Positions 21,291-31,080 of a stretch of 64,000 nt of DNA are shown here, in pieces. How positions within the stretch are numbered: the first letter of the stretch is position 1; each line of letters opens with the position of its first letter. Under the pieces are notes generated by a model, which made no database searches, had not been told where the DNA came from, and worked only from the letters and a program-made list of their open reading frames with translations. Position numbers and translations under genes: made by a program. The DNA is taken from contig JAMLIK010000005.1 in assembly GCA_023954195.1 (NCBI GenBank), forward strand, positions 186,001 to 250,000, written 5' to 3'. The stretch comes from Xanthobacteraceae bacterium. GTDB taxonomy: Bacteria; Pseudomonadota; Alphaproteobacteria; Rhizobiales; Xanthobacteraceae.

Positions 21291-22784
21291 CTAATTCTTC
21301 GGCTTGGTCTCGCGGGCGGCCTGTTTCGGCTTGTCCTTCGGCGCCGGTTTTGTCGCCGCTGCGGGTTTGGCGGCGGGCTTGTGGGCGGACGGCTTCTCGG
21401 CCGGTTTGGCGGAGGCGTGAGCGGAAGGTTTCGCGGCCGGCTTGCCGCCGGCGTTGCTCTTGACGTTATTCTTGGCGCTAGCCTTGGACTCATTCTTGGC
21501 GTCGCCGGCGTCGGCGCTCTTGGCGCCGGCGGCCGGCTTCTTGGTGTCGACGGTGACGGTGATCCGTTTATCAGCGCCGTGGCCCTTGCCGCCGCGACGC
21601 TTGGCGGCGCGCGCCTTGCGGGCATGGGCCGCGGCCGCCTCCTGGGCGGCGGCATCGGCGGCGGCTGTCGCCACCAGCTCGGCGCCGGTCTTGGTCGGTC
21701 CGGTATAGACGATCACCGGTTCGGCCGGCGCGGGGGCGGCGGCCAGCATGTCCTCGGGGCGCAAGGTCGGCGGCTTGAGGCCGTCGGCGAAAAAGTTCAG
21801 CGCCGGGTTGTTGTTGACGACGCTGGCGAGGGTGTCGTCGTCGGGATTGTCGCTGGCGGGACGCTTGCGGCGCGGGCCGCAGACATCGTCGCGCAGATCC
21901 GGCGGCGCGGCGGCGATCGGCGCGAGATTGTCGACGGTGCCGAGCGCCGGCTTCAGCCAGCTCAGATTGCCGCCGGAAAAGCCGCGATCCAGGAGCTTGA
22001 TCGCCTTGATCGAGCGTTGTTGCGACGACGATGCGCCGAGCACCACCGCGATCAGGCGGCGGCCGTTCTGCGTCGCCGTCGCCATCAGGTTGAAGCCGGA
22101 GGCGCAGATGAACCCGGTTTTCATGCCGTCCGCGCCGGGATAGCGGCCGATCAGCTTGTTGAAGTTCGGCGTCACCCGCCGGCCGTAGCGGATCGCGGGA
22201 ATGTGGACGAAGTATTCGTATTCCGGCAGGTCGCGGATGAAGGCGCGGGCCAGGATCGCGAGATCGCGCGCCGAGGTGACCTGGCGGTCGTCCGGCAGGC
22301 CGTTGGGATTGACGTAGCTGGTCTGCGTCATGCCGAGCTGCTGCGCGGTCTGGTTCATCATGGCGGCGAAACCGTCGATCGAGCCGCCGACGCCCTCGGC
22401 CAGCACCACCGCCATGTCGTTGGCCGACTTCACCATCATCATCTTGAGCGCGTTGTCGACGGTGAGCCGCGTACCGGGGGCGAAACCCATTTTCGAGGGA
22501 CTTTGCGCGGCGGCCGTGGGCGACACCGCGAGCAGGGTGTCGAGGCTGATCCGGCCCGACTTCACGGCGGCCAGCGTGACATAGGCCGTCATCACCTTGG
22601 TCAGCGACGCCGGATGCCATGGAAACGTGGCGTTCTCGGCTTCGAGAACCTTGCCGCTGTCCGCCTCGACCAGCAGCGAAGCCTCCGCATGCGCGGCCGC
22701 CGGAGCACTGTGTATGATCGCTAGTCCCGCGGCGAGGATGAGGGAGCCGAACAGCTTGAGAGACAGGACGCGGGGAAAATGCAC
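21291..22784 (-). CDS. D-alanyl-D-alanine carboxypeptidase (S11, DacA/PBP5-type)
   Basis: A 497-residue periplasmic serine peptidase trimming peptidoglycan stem peptides. The signal peptide is residues 1-33. The catalytic motifs are SLTK (60-63), SAN (120-122) and KTG (222-224). After the domain, a long Ala/Lys/Pro-rich tail (about 385-497) replaces the usual membrane-anchoring helix. It resembles histone-like low-complexity tails and could bind the anionic envelope. The peptidase assignment is secure, but the tail's role is unknown. Confidence 0.92.
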   Translation of the reverse strand: MHFPRVLSLKLFGSLILAAGLAIIHSAPAAAHAEASLLVEADSGKVLEAENATFPWHPASLTKVMTAYVTLAAVKSGRISLDTLLAVSPTAAAQSPSKMGFAPGTRLTVDNALKMMMVKSANDMAVVLAEGVGGSIDGFAAMMNQTAQQLGMTQTSYVNPNGLPDDRQVTSARDLAILARAFIRDLPEYEYFVHIPAIRYGRRVTPNFNKLIGRYPGADGMKTGFICASGFNLMATATQNGRRLIAVVLGASSSQQRSIKAIKLLDRGFSGGNLSWLKPALGTVDNLAPIAAAPPDLRDDVCGPRRKRPASDNPDDDTLASVVNNNPALNFFADGLKPPTLRPEDMLAAAPAPAEPVIVYTGPTKTGAELVATAAADAAAQEAAAAHARKARAAKRRGGKGHGADKRITVTVDTKKPAAGAKSADAGDAKNESKASAKNNVKSNAGGKPAAKPSAHASAKPAEKPSAHKPAAKPAAATKPAPKDKPKQAARETKPKN

Positions 22785-22989
22785 GATCTGAGTTCCGATC
22801 CTTTGTGGTGGACCAGCGAAGGTTTCGTATCGAACGTGAAGTTCGCCTTCGTGGCGTCGGGCGCTCGTCGGGAGCAGCGGAGTGTTCGCAGGGTGCGGAG
22901 CCTATACCGGGCGGCTGCGTCAGAATAGAGGCGATGCGCCCTATTCCGCGACGAACGCGGCCGAATTCCGGCGGATCGATGCTCGGGCC

Positions 22990-24780
22990 CTATGATGATG
23001 TGGCCGCGCCCTCCTCCCTCACCATGAACTGGGCTTTCGCCAGCCCGGCGAAGTGCCCGCCACGGGCGACGAGTTCATCGAATGTTCCGCTTTCGGTCAC
23101 GCGGCCATGCTCGAAGACGAGAATCCGCGTGGCGTTGCGGATGGTCGAGAGCCGGTGCGCGATGACAAAGGTGGTGCGGCCCTTCATCACCTCGTCGAGC
23201 GCGGCGTTGACCTTGGCCTCGGTGACGGCATCGAGCGCCGAGGTCGCCTCGTCGAGAATCAGGATCGGCGGATCCTTCAACAGCGCGCGGGCGATCGACA
23301 GCCGCTGGCGCTCGCCGCCCGACAGCATGCGGCCGCGCTCGCCGGCGTTGGTGTCGAATTGCTGCTCGCCGCGCTCGATGAAGTCGAGCGCCTGCGCGCG
23401 CGCCGCCGCCGCGCGCATCTCCTCCAGCGTCGCGTCCGGCTTGCCGACCCGCAGGTTGTCGGCGATCGAGCGGTTGAACAGCAGCGCCTCCTGAAACACC
23501 ACGCCGATATTCCGCCGCAACGCCGAGAGCTTCATGCCGCGCACATCCATCCCGTCGATCCTGATGATGCCGGACTGCGGATCGAAGGCGCGATGCAACA
23601 GCGCGATGGCGGTGGACTTGCCGGCGCCGGTCGGTCCCACCAGCGCGATGGTCTGCCCCGGCAGCGCGGTGAAGGAGACGTCCGCGACCGCCGCGCGTTT
23701 GCCGTCATAGGAGAACGAGACGTCGTCGAATTCGACCAGCCCCTGGAGCCGGCCGGGATCGATGGCGTCGGGACGGTCGCACACCGCGGGCACGGCGTCG
23801 AGCACGTTGAAGAATTCCGCAAGCCGCGGCGCCTCCATGAACACGTTGTTGATGAAGGCCACCACCTGTTCGAGCTTCTGGATCAGCATGGTGGCGAACG
23901 AGACGAACATCACGATCTCGCCGACGCTGGTGAGGCCCTGCTGATGCAGCACGATGCCGACGGTGAAGATCGCCAGCACCGTGATGGTGGTCGAGGCGCG
24001 CGTCATCACCGTGACCAGCGCCCACCACGACAGCACCGGCAGTTGCGCGGCGAGCAATTTGTCGGCGATGCCGCGCAAACCCTGCACCTCGGCGTCGATG
24101 CGCACAAAACTCTGCACCAGCGCGACGTTGCCGAGCGCGTCGGAGGCGCGCGCGGAGAGGTTGCTGTACTGCTCCTCGACCTCGTTCTGCATCTCGAAGG
24201 TCTTGCGCACCACCATCGTGGTCAGGACAGTGAAGACGATGCACAGCACGAACAGCAGGATCGCCAGCCGCCAGTTGAGATAGAGCGACAGCGGCAACAG
24301 CACCACCAGCGACATGATCGCGGCGAAGTGCTCGCGGAAGAAACCGAGCCACAGCCGCCACAGCGCGTCGGTGCCTTGCAGCATCACCTTCATCAGCCGG
24401 CCGGAATGGGTGCCGGTATGGAAGGTCAGCGGCAGCTGCATGATGTGCTCGAAATAGCTGGTCAGCACCGCCTGCCGCTGGCGATGCGACAGCCGGTCGG
24501 CGTTCAGCGCCACCACCACGCCGCACAGGATGGTGAACAGACCGAACGCCACCCACGCCGCCAGCAGCGGCCAGGGGGATGGCGATGCCGAGGTCGAGGT
24601 GAAGGCCAGCGGGCCGTTGGGCGGATTGCCCGACAACACGTCGACAATGCGGCCGAACAGCACCGGCTCGGCGAATTGCGCGCCGGCGAGCAGCAGGTTG
24701 GCGCCGGCGAGCAGCCAGCCGAGCCGCGCCTCCTTGCCGAGCAGTTCGAGCACGCGGGCGTAGAGGCGGAGCAGGGACAT
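22990..24780 (-). CDS. NdvA/ChvA-like glucan ABC exporter (fused permease-ATPase)
   Basis: A 596-residue half-transporter. Six transmembrane helices occupy residues 20-310, and the nucleotide-binding domain carries Walker [10 protein letters not shown] (382-390), signature LSGGE (486-490), Walker B ILILDE (506-511) and the switch IAHR. The opening [25 protein letters not shown] and SWWALVTVM resemble the rhizobial NdvA/ChvA cyclic beta-1,2-glucan exporters. No glucan synthase (ndvB) lies nearby, so the substrate is inferred from family resemblance only. The start is at 24780. Confidence 0.82.
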   Translation of the reverse strand: MSLLRLYARVLELLGKEARLGWLLAGANLLLAGAQFAEPVLFGRIVDVLSGNPPNGPLAFTSTSASPSPWPLLAAWVAFGLFTILCGVVVALNADRLSHRQRQAVLTSYFEHIMQLPLTFHTGTHSGRLMKVMLQGTDALWRLWLGFFREHFAAIMSLVVLLPLSLYLNWRLAILLFVLCIVFTVLTTMVVRKTFEMQNEVEEQYSNLSARASDALGNVALVQSFVRIDAEVQGLRGIADKLLAAQLPVLSWWALVTVMTRASTTITVLAIFTVGIVLHQQGLTSVGEIVMFVSFATMLIQKLEQVVAFINNVFMEAPRLAEFFNVLDAVPAVCDRPDAIDPGRLQGLVEFDDVSFSYDGKRAAVADVSFTALPGQTIALVGPTGAGKSTAIALLHRAFDPQSGIIRIDGMDVRGMKLSALRRNIGVVFQEALLFNRSIADNLRVGKPDATLEEMRAAAARAQALDFIERGEQQFDTNAGERGRMLSGGERQRLSIARALLKDPPILILDEATSALDAVTEAKVNAALDEVMKGRTTFVIAHRLSTIRNATRILVFEHGRVTESGTFDELVARGGHFAGLAKAQFMVREEGAATSS

Positions 24781-24940
24781 CGGTCGGGCTCGTGGCGGCA
24801 ATAGGTGGGGCGGGCATCGGCCGGGACGGCGGCTTGCCGCGGTTCGCCGCATTTAAGCCGGACGCGTGGCCGAATACAGCGGTATATTATTTCGCCGGGC
24901 GTTTACAGGTTCGCCATATGTTTCGAGTAGAGTGATGGAC

Positions 24941-25333
24941 ATGAGTGATTCGGTCGATCGGCTTTATCAGGCGGTGCTGGCGGCGCGGGATATGGATCCC
25001 GAGGCGTCGCGCACCGCGCGTTTGCTGCGGCAGGGGCCGGCCAAGATGGCCAAGAAGCTGGCCGAGGAAGCCATCGAGGTGGCGATCGACGCGGTCAGCG
25101 CCAAGCCGGACGCCGTGATCCGGGAAAGCGCCGATCTCCTTTACAATCTCGCGGTGCTGTGGGCGGGGGCCGGGGTCCGCCCCGAGGACGTCTGGCGCGA
25201 GATGGATCGCCGCGAGCACATGCTCGGGATCGCGGAAAAGCCGCCGAAATCCATCGGCAAGGTCGCCCCGTTGCAGCCGGCGCGGCGACCGGTCGTCGCG
25301 CTCGGCGGCGGCGGCCGCCGCCGCGATTCCTGA
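24941..25333 (+). CDS. hisE: phosphoribosyl-ATP pyrophosphatase (stand-alone)
   Basis: A 130-residue MazG-fold enzyme hydrolysing phosphoribosyl-ATP, step 2 of histidine synthesis. Metal-binding acidic residues are in KLAEEAIEVAIDA and ESADLLYNL. The C-terminal 30 residues are a basic Gly/Arg tail. The other his genes are absent here; related genomes carry a second, isolated copy (HisE2), so this may be that paralogue. The start at 24941 (MSDSVDRLYQ) is the family's usual N-terminus; the ATG at 24935 is an alternative. It is divergent from the exporter gene. Confidence 0.88.
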   Translation: MSDSVDRLYQAVLAARDMDPEASRTARLLRQGPAKMAKKLAEEAIEVAIDAVSAKPDAVIRESADLLYNLAVLWAGAGVRPEDVWREMDRREHMLGIAEKPPKSIGKVAPLQPARRPVVALGGGGRRRDS

Positions 25334-25414
25334 CCGACCGGGCACGCGCGGCGGCCCCCCGGACGCGGCATGACGCATCATGGACAATGACCCCAGGGAA
25401 TGCTTGATCGCGGC

Positions 25415-25996
25415 ATGCTGAAGCGCCTCTACGACTGGTTCATCGCCGCCGCCGACAAGCCCTCCGCGCTCTGGATCATGGGCGCGGTGGCGTTTGCCGA
25501 AAGCTCGTTTTTCCCGATCCCCCCGGACGTGATGCTGGTGCCGATGTCGCTGGCGCGGCCCAGGCGCGCCTGGCTCTACGCGGTGGTCTGCACGCTGGCG
25601 TCGGTGGCCGGCGGCATGCTCGGCTACGCCATCGGCGCCGGCCTCTACGACTCGGTCGGCCTGTGGCTGATGCAGCTTTACGGCCTGACCGACAAGGTCG
25701 AGGCATTTCGCGCCTCCTATGCCGAATGGGGCGCGTGGATCATCATCGGCAAGGGCCTGACGCCGATCCCCTACAAGCTGGTGACGATCACCTCCGGTTT
25801 CGCCGGCTACAACATATGGCTGTTCGTGCTGTGCTCGCTGATCGCGCGCGGCGGCCGCTTCTTCATCGTCGCCGTGCTGCTCAACCGCTACGGCGACGCG
25901 ATCCGCGCCGAGATCGAGCGGCGGCTGGGATTCTGGGTCGCGGTCGGGGCCGCGGTGCTGGTGCTGGGGTTCGTGATCGCGGTCAAACTGGTCTAG
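25415..25996 (+). CDS. DedA/YqaA-family inner-membrane protein
   Basis: A 193-residue protein of the SNARE-associated (VTT/DedA) superfamily. The opening FAESSFFPIPPDVMLVPM is the characteristic re-entrant motif, followed by GMLGYAIGAGLYD, the conserved GKGLTPIPYKLVT and an Arg in ARGGRFF. Members move or scramble lipids such as undecaprenyl phosphate; this subgroup (YqaA-like) is uncharacterised. The start is either 25415 (MLKRLYDW) or the ATG at 25400, five codons earlier. Confidence 0.85.
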   Translation: MLKRLYDWFIAAADKPSALWIMGAVAFAESSFFPIPPDVMLVPMSLARPRRAWLYAVVCTLASVAGGMLGYAIGAGLYDSVGLWLMQLYGLTDKVEAFRASYAEWGAWIIIGKGLTPIPYKLVTITSGFAGYNIWLFVLCSLIARGGRFFIVAVLLNRYGDAIRAEIERRLGFWVAVGAAVLVLGFVIAVKLV

Positions 25997-26018
25997 CAGG
26001 CCGGTGAGCAGGACTTTG

Positions 26019-26146
26019 TGCCTCGGGCGCGCCGCGGCACGAAGTGACGCCGCGCAGAACCGGGGCCGTTCCGGACACCGCATTTGCGACGGTCCTGGTT
26101 CTGCGACGCAGCGTTCCACGCTGCATCGCGTCCGGGACACGGCTGA
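26019..26146. repeat. composite palindromic intergenic repeat
   Basis: The element has several complementary words: GCCGCGGCACGAAGTGACGCCGC, GAACCGGGG...CTGGTTC and GCAGCGTTCCACGCTGC, ending GCGTCCGGGACACGG. This mosaic is typical of long extragenic repeats in Bradyrhizobium-type genomes. It fills most of the 248-bp gap before the nitronate monooxygenase gene. Confidence 0.55.
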
Positions 26147-26244
26147 GAAGCGCGATCAGCCCCAGCGTCTTGACGCAAGACAACCCGCGCGGCGTGCTAC
26201 CGATTGCCGGACGTTTCGCGAGCGAGAAAAAGAGGAATTGCCGC

Positions 26245-27213
26245 ATGTCCATGCCTGCCTTGTTCAAGGGCCGACTGTCGATCCCCGTGATCGGTTCGCC
26301 GCTGTTCATCGTCTCGGTGCCGGACCTCGTCATCGCCCAGTGCAAGGCCGGCGTGGTCGGGTCGTTTCCGGCGCTGAACGCGCGGCCGGCGGCGCTGCTC
26401 GACGAATGGCTGGCGCGCATCAAGGAAGAACTGGCGGCTTACGACAAGGCGCATCCGGAGCGGCCGTCGGCGCCGTTCGCGGTCAACCAGATCGTGCACA
26501 AATCCAACAACCGGCTCGATCACGATCTCGCGGTTTGCGAGAAGCACAAGGTGCCGATGATGATTACCTCGCTCGGCGCCCGCGAGGAACTGAACCAGGC
26601 CGCGCACAACTGGGGCGGCATCACCTTTCACGACGTCATCAACCAGAAGTTCGCCCACAAGGCGGTCGAGAAAGGCGCCGACGGCCTGATCCTGGTGGCG
26701 GCCGGCGCCGGCGGCCATGCCGGCGAGATCTCGCCGTTCGCCTTCGTCGCCGAGACGCGGCGCTGGTACGACGGGCCGATCGCCTTGTCGGGCGCCATCG
26801 GCACCGGCCGCGCCATTCGCGCGGCGCGGGTCCTCGGCGCCGACTTCGCCTATATCGGCTCGGCTTTCATCGCCACCGAGGAAGCCAACGCGGTCGACCG
26901 CTACAAGACCATGATCGCCGGCGCCTCCGCCGAGGACATCGTCTATTCCAACCTGTTCACCGGCGTTCATGGCAATTACCTCAAGCCCTCCATCGTCGCC
27001 GCCGGCATGGATCCGGACAACCTGCCGGTATCCGATCCCAGCAAGATGAATTTCGGCACCGACCCCAGCGGCGAGCGGGCCAAGCCGAAGGCATGGAAGG
27101 ACATCTGGGGCAGCGGACAGGGCATCGGCAGCGTCGACAAGGTGCTGCCGGCGGCCGAATTGATCGCGCGGCTGAAGCGCGAATACGACGAAGCCGTCGA
27201 TCCGCCCTTGTGA
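26245..27213 (+). CDS. nitronate monooxygenase (2-nitropropane dioxygenase family)
   Basis: A 322-residue FMN-dependent TIM-barrel enzyme oxidising alkyl nitronates such as propionate-3-nitronate. The phosphate-binding glycine-rich motif GAGGHAG (154-160) contains the catalytic-type His158. GSAFIATEEANA follows the second FMN-phosphate site (GADFAYIGS). The start at 26245 has AGAGGA upstream. The thioesterase-like gene begins 2 bases after its stop, so the two are co-transcribed. Confidence 0.88.
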   Translation: MSMPALFKGRLSIPVIGSPLFIVSVPDLVIAQCKAGVVGSFPALNARPAALLDEWLARIKEELAAYDKAHPERPSAPFAVNQIVHKSNNRLDHDLAVCEKHKVPMMITSLGAREELNQAAHNWGGITFHDVINQKFAHKAVEKGADGLILVAAGAGGHAGEISPFAFVAETRRWYDGPIALSGAIGTGRAIRAARVLGADFAYIGSAFIATEEANAVDRYKTMIAGASAEDIVYSNLFTGVHGNYLKPSIVAAGMDPDNLPVSDPSKMNFGTDPSGERAKPKAWKDIWGSGQGIGSVDKVLPAAELIARLKREYDEAVDPPL

Positions 27214-27215
27214 CC

Positions 27216-28025
27216 ATGACCATCGACACGCCGAAAGAGGCGATCTTCCGCATCGAGGGCAAGCGCGCGATCACCGGTCCGAACGCCGCCGGGCCGTGGT
27301 CGCCGGACATGCAGCACGGTTCCGCGCCGACCGCGCTGGTGACTTTCGCGGCGGAAGCGATGCCGGCGCCGGCGCCGATGCGGATCGCGCGCATCACCGT
27401 CGACCTGATGCGGCCGGTGCCGCTGGTCCCGCTCGACATCGAAACGAAAGTGCTGCGGCAGGGCCGCAAGATCCAGCTCTGCGAGGTCCGCCTCAAGGCC
27501 GACGGCGCCCTCGTCGTGCAGGGGACGGTGCTGAAGATCAGAACCGAAGCGATGACCGATCTGCCGCCGGAGACCACCGCGCCGCCGGTCGAACTGGCTT
27601 CCCCGGATCAGTCCGTCATCGAGCCGACCGAAAACTTGCGGAACCCGTTCGTCACCGGTCTGTCGATCCGTTCGGCGCGCGGCCGCTTCGGCAAGGCGGC
27701 GGGGCCGGGCGCGATCTGGTATCGGGTGGACCGGCCGATGATCGAGGGCGCGCCGGTTTCGCAGGTGATGCGCGCGGCGGTGGCGTCGGATTTCTGCAAC
27801 GCCACCTCGGTGGCGCTGGATTTTCGGCAATGGACCTTCCTCAACGCCGACCTCACCATCTCGCTGGCGCGGCAGCCGGTCGGCGAATGGATCCTGCTCG
27901 ACGGCGAGTCCTGGATCGGCCCCGACGGCGCCGGCCTTGCCGCCGCCCGGCTGGGCGACGAGCGCGGTTATTTCGGGCGCGCGATCCAGAGTCTCGTGAT
28001 CGAGAAACGTCCGCCAAAAGTATAA
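27216..28025 (+). CDS. acyl-CoA thioesterase family protein (double hotdog)
   Basis: A 269-residue protein with two hotdog-type halves (about 20-115 and 160-265), matching the TesB-like 'thioesterase family protein' architecture: N-terminal AAGPWSPDMQHGSAPTALV, RITVDLMRPVPLVPL and C-terminal WTFLNADLTISLAR. It starts 2 bases after the nitronate monooxygenase stop. It probably hydrolyses an acyl-CoA, with substrate unknown; the link to nitronate metabolism is unexplained. Confidence 0.82.
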   Translation: MTIDTPKEAIFRIEGKRAITGPNAAGPWSPDMQHGSAPTALVTFAAEAMPAPAPMRIARITVDLMRPVPLVPLDIETKVLRQGRKIQLCEVRLKADGALVVQGTVLKIRTEAMTDLPPETTAPPVELASPDQSVIEPTENLRNPFVTGLSIRSARGRFGKAAGPGAIWYRVDRPMIEGAPVSQVMRAAVASDFCNATSVALDFRQWTFLNADLTISLARQPVGEWILLDGESWIGPDGAGLAAARLGDERGYFGRAIQSLVIEKRPPKV

Positions 28026-28182
28026 CCCGCGAAGAATCTTCACGCCGTGATGGAACGGGCCGGGACAGCGGACGTTTCGCCTTCCTTGAAAGCGCGGATT
28101 CGCTCGACGTGCCTCCTCTCGCAGAACAGCCCAAACCTTGCTTCGACGCCCCCGGTCACCCTGAGCCGCCGGGAGGCTGGCC

Positions 28183-30237
28183 ATGAGACCGGGGCCGTCC
28201 TCCGAGCGCGCGGTGATTCTGTCTCCGCGAGGACGGGACGGCGAGGAGGCGGCGCGGCAGATTCGCGCCGCCGGCCTTTACGTCAACGTCTGCGCCGATT
28301 TTCCGGCGCTGGTCCGTGAGGTCGAGAGCGGCGCCGGCGTGGCGGTGATCGACGACGAGGCGATCAAGACCGCGGATCTGCGGCCGCTGGTGACGTGGCT
28401 GACCGAGCAGCCGTCATGGTCGGATTTCCCGATCGTGCTGTTGCGGGACCGGACCGGCGAACCGGCGCGCGATCCCGAGGCCGCGCGCCTGGTCCAGCTT
28501 CTCGGCAACGTCTCCTTCATCGAGCGGCCGTTTCACCCGACCACGCTCATCAGCATCGTCGGTTCCGCCATTCGCGGGCGGCGCCGGCAATACGAGACCC
28601 GCGCCATCCTGCAAAACCTCATCGAGAACCAAACCACGCTGCAAACCGCGCTCGACGTCGGGCGGCTCGGCGCGGTGGAGATGAATATCCCGGAACGCCG
28701 GCTGGAGGCGTCCGATACCTTCAAATCGTTTTTCGGGCGCGAGCCGTCCGGATCGCTGACGTTCGAGGAAATGGGCGCGGCGATCCATCCCGACGACCGC
28801 GAGCGCAACCGGAAGGCGTTCGACAGGGCCCTGAAGAACGGCGCCGACTACAATATCGAGTATCGGGCGATCTGGCCCGACAACTCGGTGCACTGGATCA
28901 ACACCCATGCCACGATTTTCCGCGACCTCGCCGGTCGGCCGGCGACATTGATCGGGGTGGCGTCCGACGTCACCGCCCGCAAGCTCGCCGAGATCGAGCG
29001 CGAGAAACTGGTGTCGCAACTCGCGGCCGAACGCGGCGCGCTGGCCGACCTGACGGCGACGCTGGAACAGCGGGTCGATCAACGCACCGCGGAACTGATG
29101 CAGGAAGTCGCCGCGCGCGAGAAGGCGCAGGAGCAACTGCGGCAGGCCCAGAAGATGGAAACCATCGGGCAACTGACCGGCGGCGTCGCCCACGACTTCA
29201 ACAACCTGCTGATGGTCGTGGTCGGCAATCTGGAACTGCTGCGCAAGCGCGTGCCGAACGATCCGCGCCTGCACCGGCTGATTGACGGCGCATTGCAGGG
29301 CGCCGAGCGCGGCGCGTCGCTGACGCAGCGGCTGCTGGCCTTCGCGCGCCAGCAGGATCTCAACCCGGCGCCGGTCGATCTCGGCCAACTGTTGCGCGGC
29401 ATGAGCGACTTGCTCGAACGCTCGCTCGGCTCGCGCATCGTCCTGCGGCTGGCGGTCGCCGACGATCTTCCGCCGGCGGCGATCGACGCCAATCAGCTCG
29501 AACTGGCCATCCTCAACCTCGCCATCAATGCGCGCGACGCCATGGCCGACGGCGGCACCATCGACATCAAGGTGGCCAGGTTCCGCGTCACCGGCGATCC
29601 GGAGCTGCGATCCGGCAACTATCTCAAGGTCACGGTGCGCGACACCGGCAGCGGCATGCCGCCGGACATTCTCGCCAAGGCCATCGATCCGTTCTTTTCG
29701 ACCAAGCCGCTCGGCAAGGGCACCGGGCTCGGCCTGTCCATGGTGCATGGCCTCGCGGTTCAACTCGGCGGCGCGCTGCAATTGTCGAGCGTGGTCGGCA
29801 AGGGCACCACGGCGGCGTTGATCTTGCCGATCGCGACCGCGCCGGTGGCGGCCGGAAACCGAACGCCGTCGCCGCCGAAGCCGCCCCGCTCGGCGGTGAT
29901 CCTGTTCGTCGACGACGATCCGCTGATTGCGATGTCGACCATGGAGATGCTGGAGGATCTCGGGCATCGGGTGATCGGCGCCTCCTCGGGGCCGCATGCG
30001 CTGGATATCCTGCGCAGCGATCAGCCGATCGACCTGATGATGACCGATCACCTGATGCCCGGCATGACCGGCATCGAACTGGCCGCCGCCTCGCGCCAGG
30101 TGCGGCCCCGCCTGCCGGTGCTGCTGGCCACCGGCTACGCCGACCTGCCCGAAGGCGTTTCGACCGACGTGCCGCGGCTGGCCAAGCCCTATCATCAGGA
30201 GCAGTTGCGCGACCGGCTGGAGCAACTGCTCGGCTGA
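28183..30237 (+). CDS. hybrid sensor histidine kinase (receiver-PAS-kinase-receiver)
   Basis: A 684-residue cytoplasmic kinase without transmembrane segments. Residues 1-130 form a receiver-like domain with an unusual acidic pocket. A PAS domain covers about 155-268. A coiled coil (270-325) leads to the HWE/HisKA-type box with phospho-His337 (GGVAHDFNNLL). The ATPase lobe has NLAINARDAM, DTGSGMPP and GKGTGLGLSM. The C-terminal receiver (570-684) has phospho-acceptor Asp622 and Lys668. The start at 28183 has GGGAGG upstream. The stop lies 5 bases from the IS target site. Confidence 0.9.
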   Translation: MRPGPSSERAVILSPRGRDGEEAARQIRAAGLYVNVCADFPALVREVESGAGVAVIDDEAIKTADLRPLVTWLTEQPSWSDFPIVLLRDRTGEPARDPEAARLVQLLGNVSFIERPFHPTTLISIVGSAIRGRRRQYETRAILQNLIENQTTLQTALDVGRLGAVEMNIPERRLEASDTFKSFFGREPSGSLTFEEMGAAIHPDDRERNRKAFDRALKNGADYNIEYRAIWPDNSVHWINTHATIFRDLAGRPATLIGVASDVTARKLAEIEREKLVSQLAAERGALADLTATLEQRVDQRTAELMQEVAAREKAQEQLRQAQKMETIGQLTGGVAHDFNNLLMVVVGNLELLRKRVPNDPRLHRLIDGALQGAERGASLTQRLLAFARQQDLNPAPVDLGQLLRGMSDLLERSLGSRIVLRLAVADDLPPAAIDANQLELAILNLAINARDAMADGGTIDIKVARFRVTGDPELRSGNYLKVTVRDTGSGMPPDILAKAIDPFFSTKPLGKGTGLGLSMVHGLAVQLGGALQLSSVVGKGTTAALILPIATAPVAAGNRTPSPPKPPRSAVILFVDDDPLIAMSTMEMLEDLGHRVIGASSGPHALDILRSDQPIDLMMTDHLMPGMTGIELAAASRQVRPRLPVLLATGYADLPEGVSTDVPRLAKPYHQEQLRDRLEQLLG

Positions 30238-30242
30238 CGCTC

Positions 30243-31080
30243 TAGGCTCCAGACTCAATCGGTCCACCAAGTTATGATGGCGGCGATATTGATGGCCGCT
30301 TCGAAGTTGCGCGCCAGCTTGTCGTAGCGGGTTGCGATGCGGCGCCAATCCTTGAGCCTGCAAAACATGCGCTCGATGCGGTTGCGCAGCTTATAGGCTT
30401 CGGTGTCGAAGGGATGTGTTCGCTTTCGCGTGGGGTTGTTCGGGATGACCGGGATTGTCCCGCGGCCGAGCAGAAAGAGCCGAAAGCCGTCGCTGTCATA
30501 GGCGGTATCGGCGGCGCATAAGCGTGCCGCTGGCAAGCCGGAGAGAAGGGGCAGAACGACGCGAAGATCGCCGCGTTGTCCGGGTGTTATCTCGATGGCG
30601 AGCGGTCGGCCCTGGCCGACGACGACGGCGTGGATTTTGGTCGTACGCCCACCGCGCGAGCGCCCGATCGCCTGTTCCTCCGCCCCCTTTTCCGCCCGCT
30701 GCCGAGCGATGCGCCTTTGCTGTCGTGCTGTCGATCATGTGCACGTCATTGGCGCTGGCTGTTGCCAAGGCGCGAAACAGCTTCTGCCACAAGCCGCGCG
30801 CCGACCATCGATGAAATCGATTGTAGATCGTCGTCGGCGGACCGTAGCATGAGGGGCAATCCTGCCAGCGACAACCGGCCCTCAGCACATGCACGATCCC
30901 GCTGATCACGCGGCGATCATCAACCCGGCGCGCTCCGGGGCGGTTCTTCGGAAGCAACGGGTCGATCGCTGCCCATTGCGCATCGCTTAGCCAAAACTCG
31001 TTCGCCATCGTCAAGCTCCGTGCAGAGCTTGAATCTGATTTGCTCCATAACCTCAATACTCTGATCGGGTTTGGAGCCTA
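30243..31080 (-). mobile_element. IS5-family (IS427-like) insertion sequence with TA target duplication
   Basis: The element itself is 30245-31078 (834 bp). Terminal inverted repeats begin GGCTCCAGACTCAATC (left, plus strand) and GGCTCCAAACCCGATC (right, minus strand), matching at 13 of 16 positions. TA at 30243-30244 and 31079-31080 is the likely target duplication. Inside is one transposase gene in two frames. The element sits exactly between two convergent genes. Confidence 0.85.
30255..31008 (-). CDS. IS5-family transposase in two frames (orfA/orfB)
   Basis: The N-terminal half starts at 31008 (MANEFWLSDAQWAAIDPLLP) and carries the first catalytic Asp in HMIDSTTAKAHRS. The C-terminal half, in another frame to the stop at 30255, carries the second Asp (ADTAYDSDGF) and the Glu (RNRIERMFCRLKDWRR). 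The frames join near an A4G5 run on the minus strand (30683-30691), requiring a +1 (or -2) shift. This may be programmed, as in other elements of this group, or an inactivating indel. All three catalytic acidic residues remain. Confidence 0.82.

Noticed and set aside
24866-24940. N-terminal extension of HisE beginning at 24866
   Set aside because: The extra 25 residues do not resemble the family, and the internal ATG gives the standard start.
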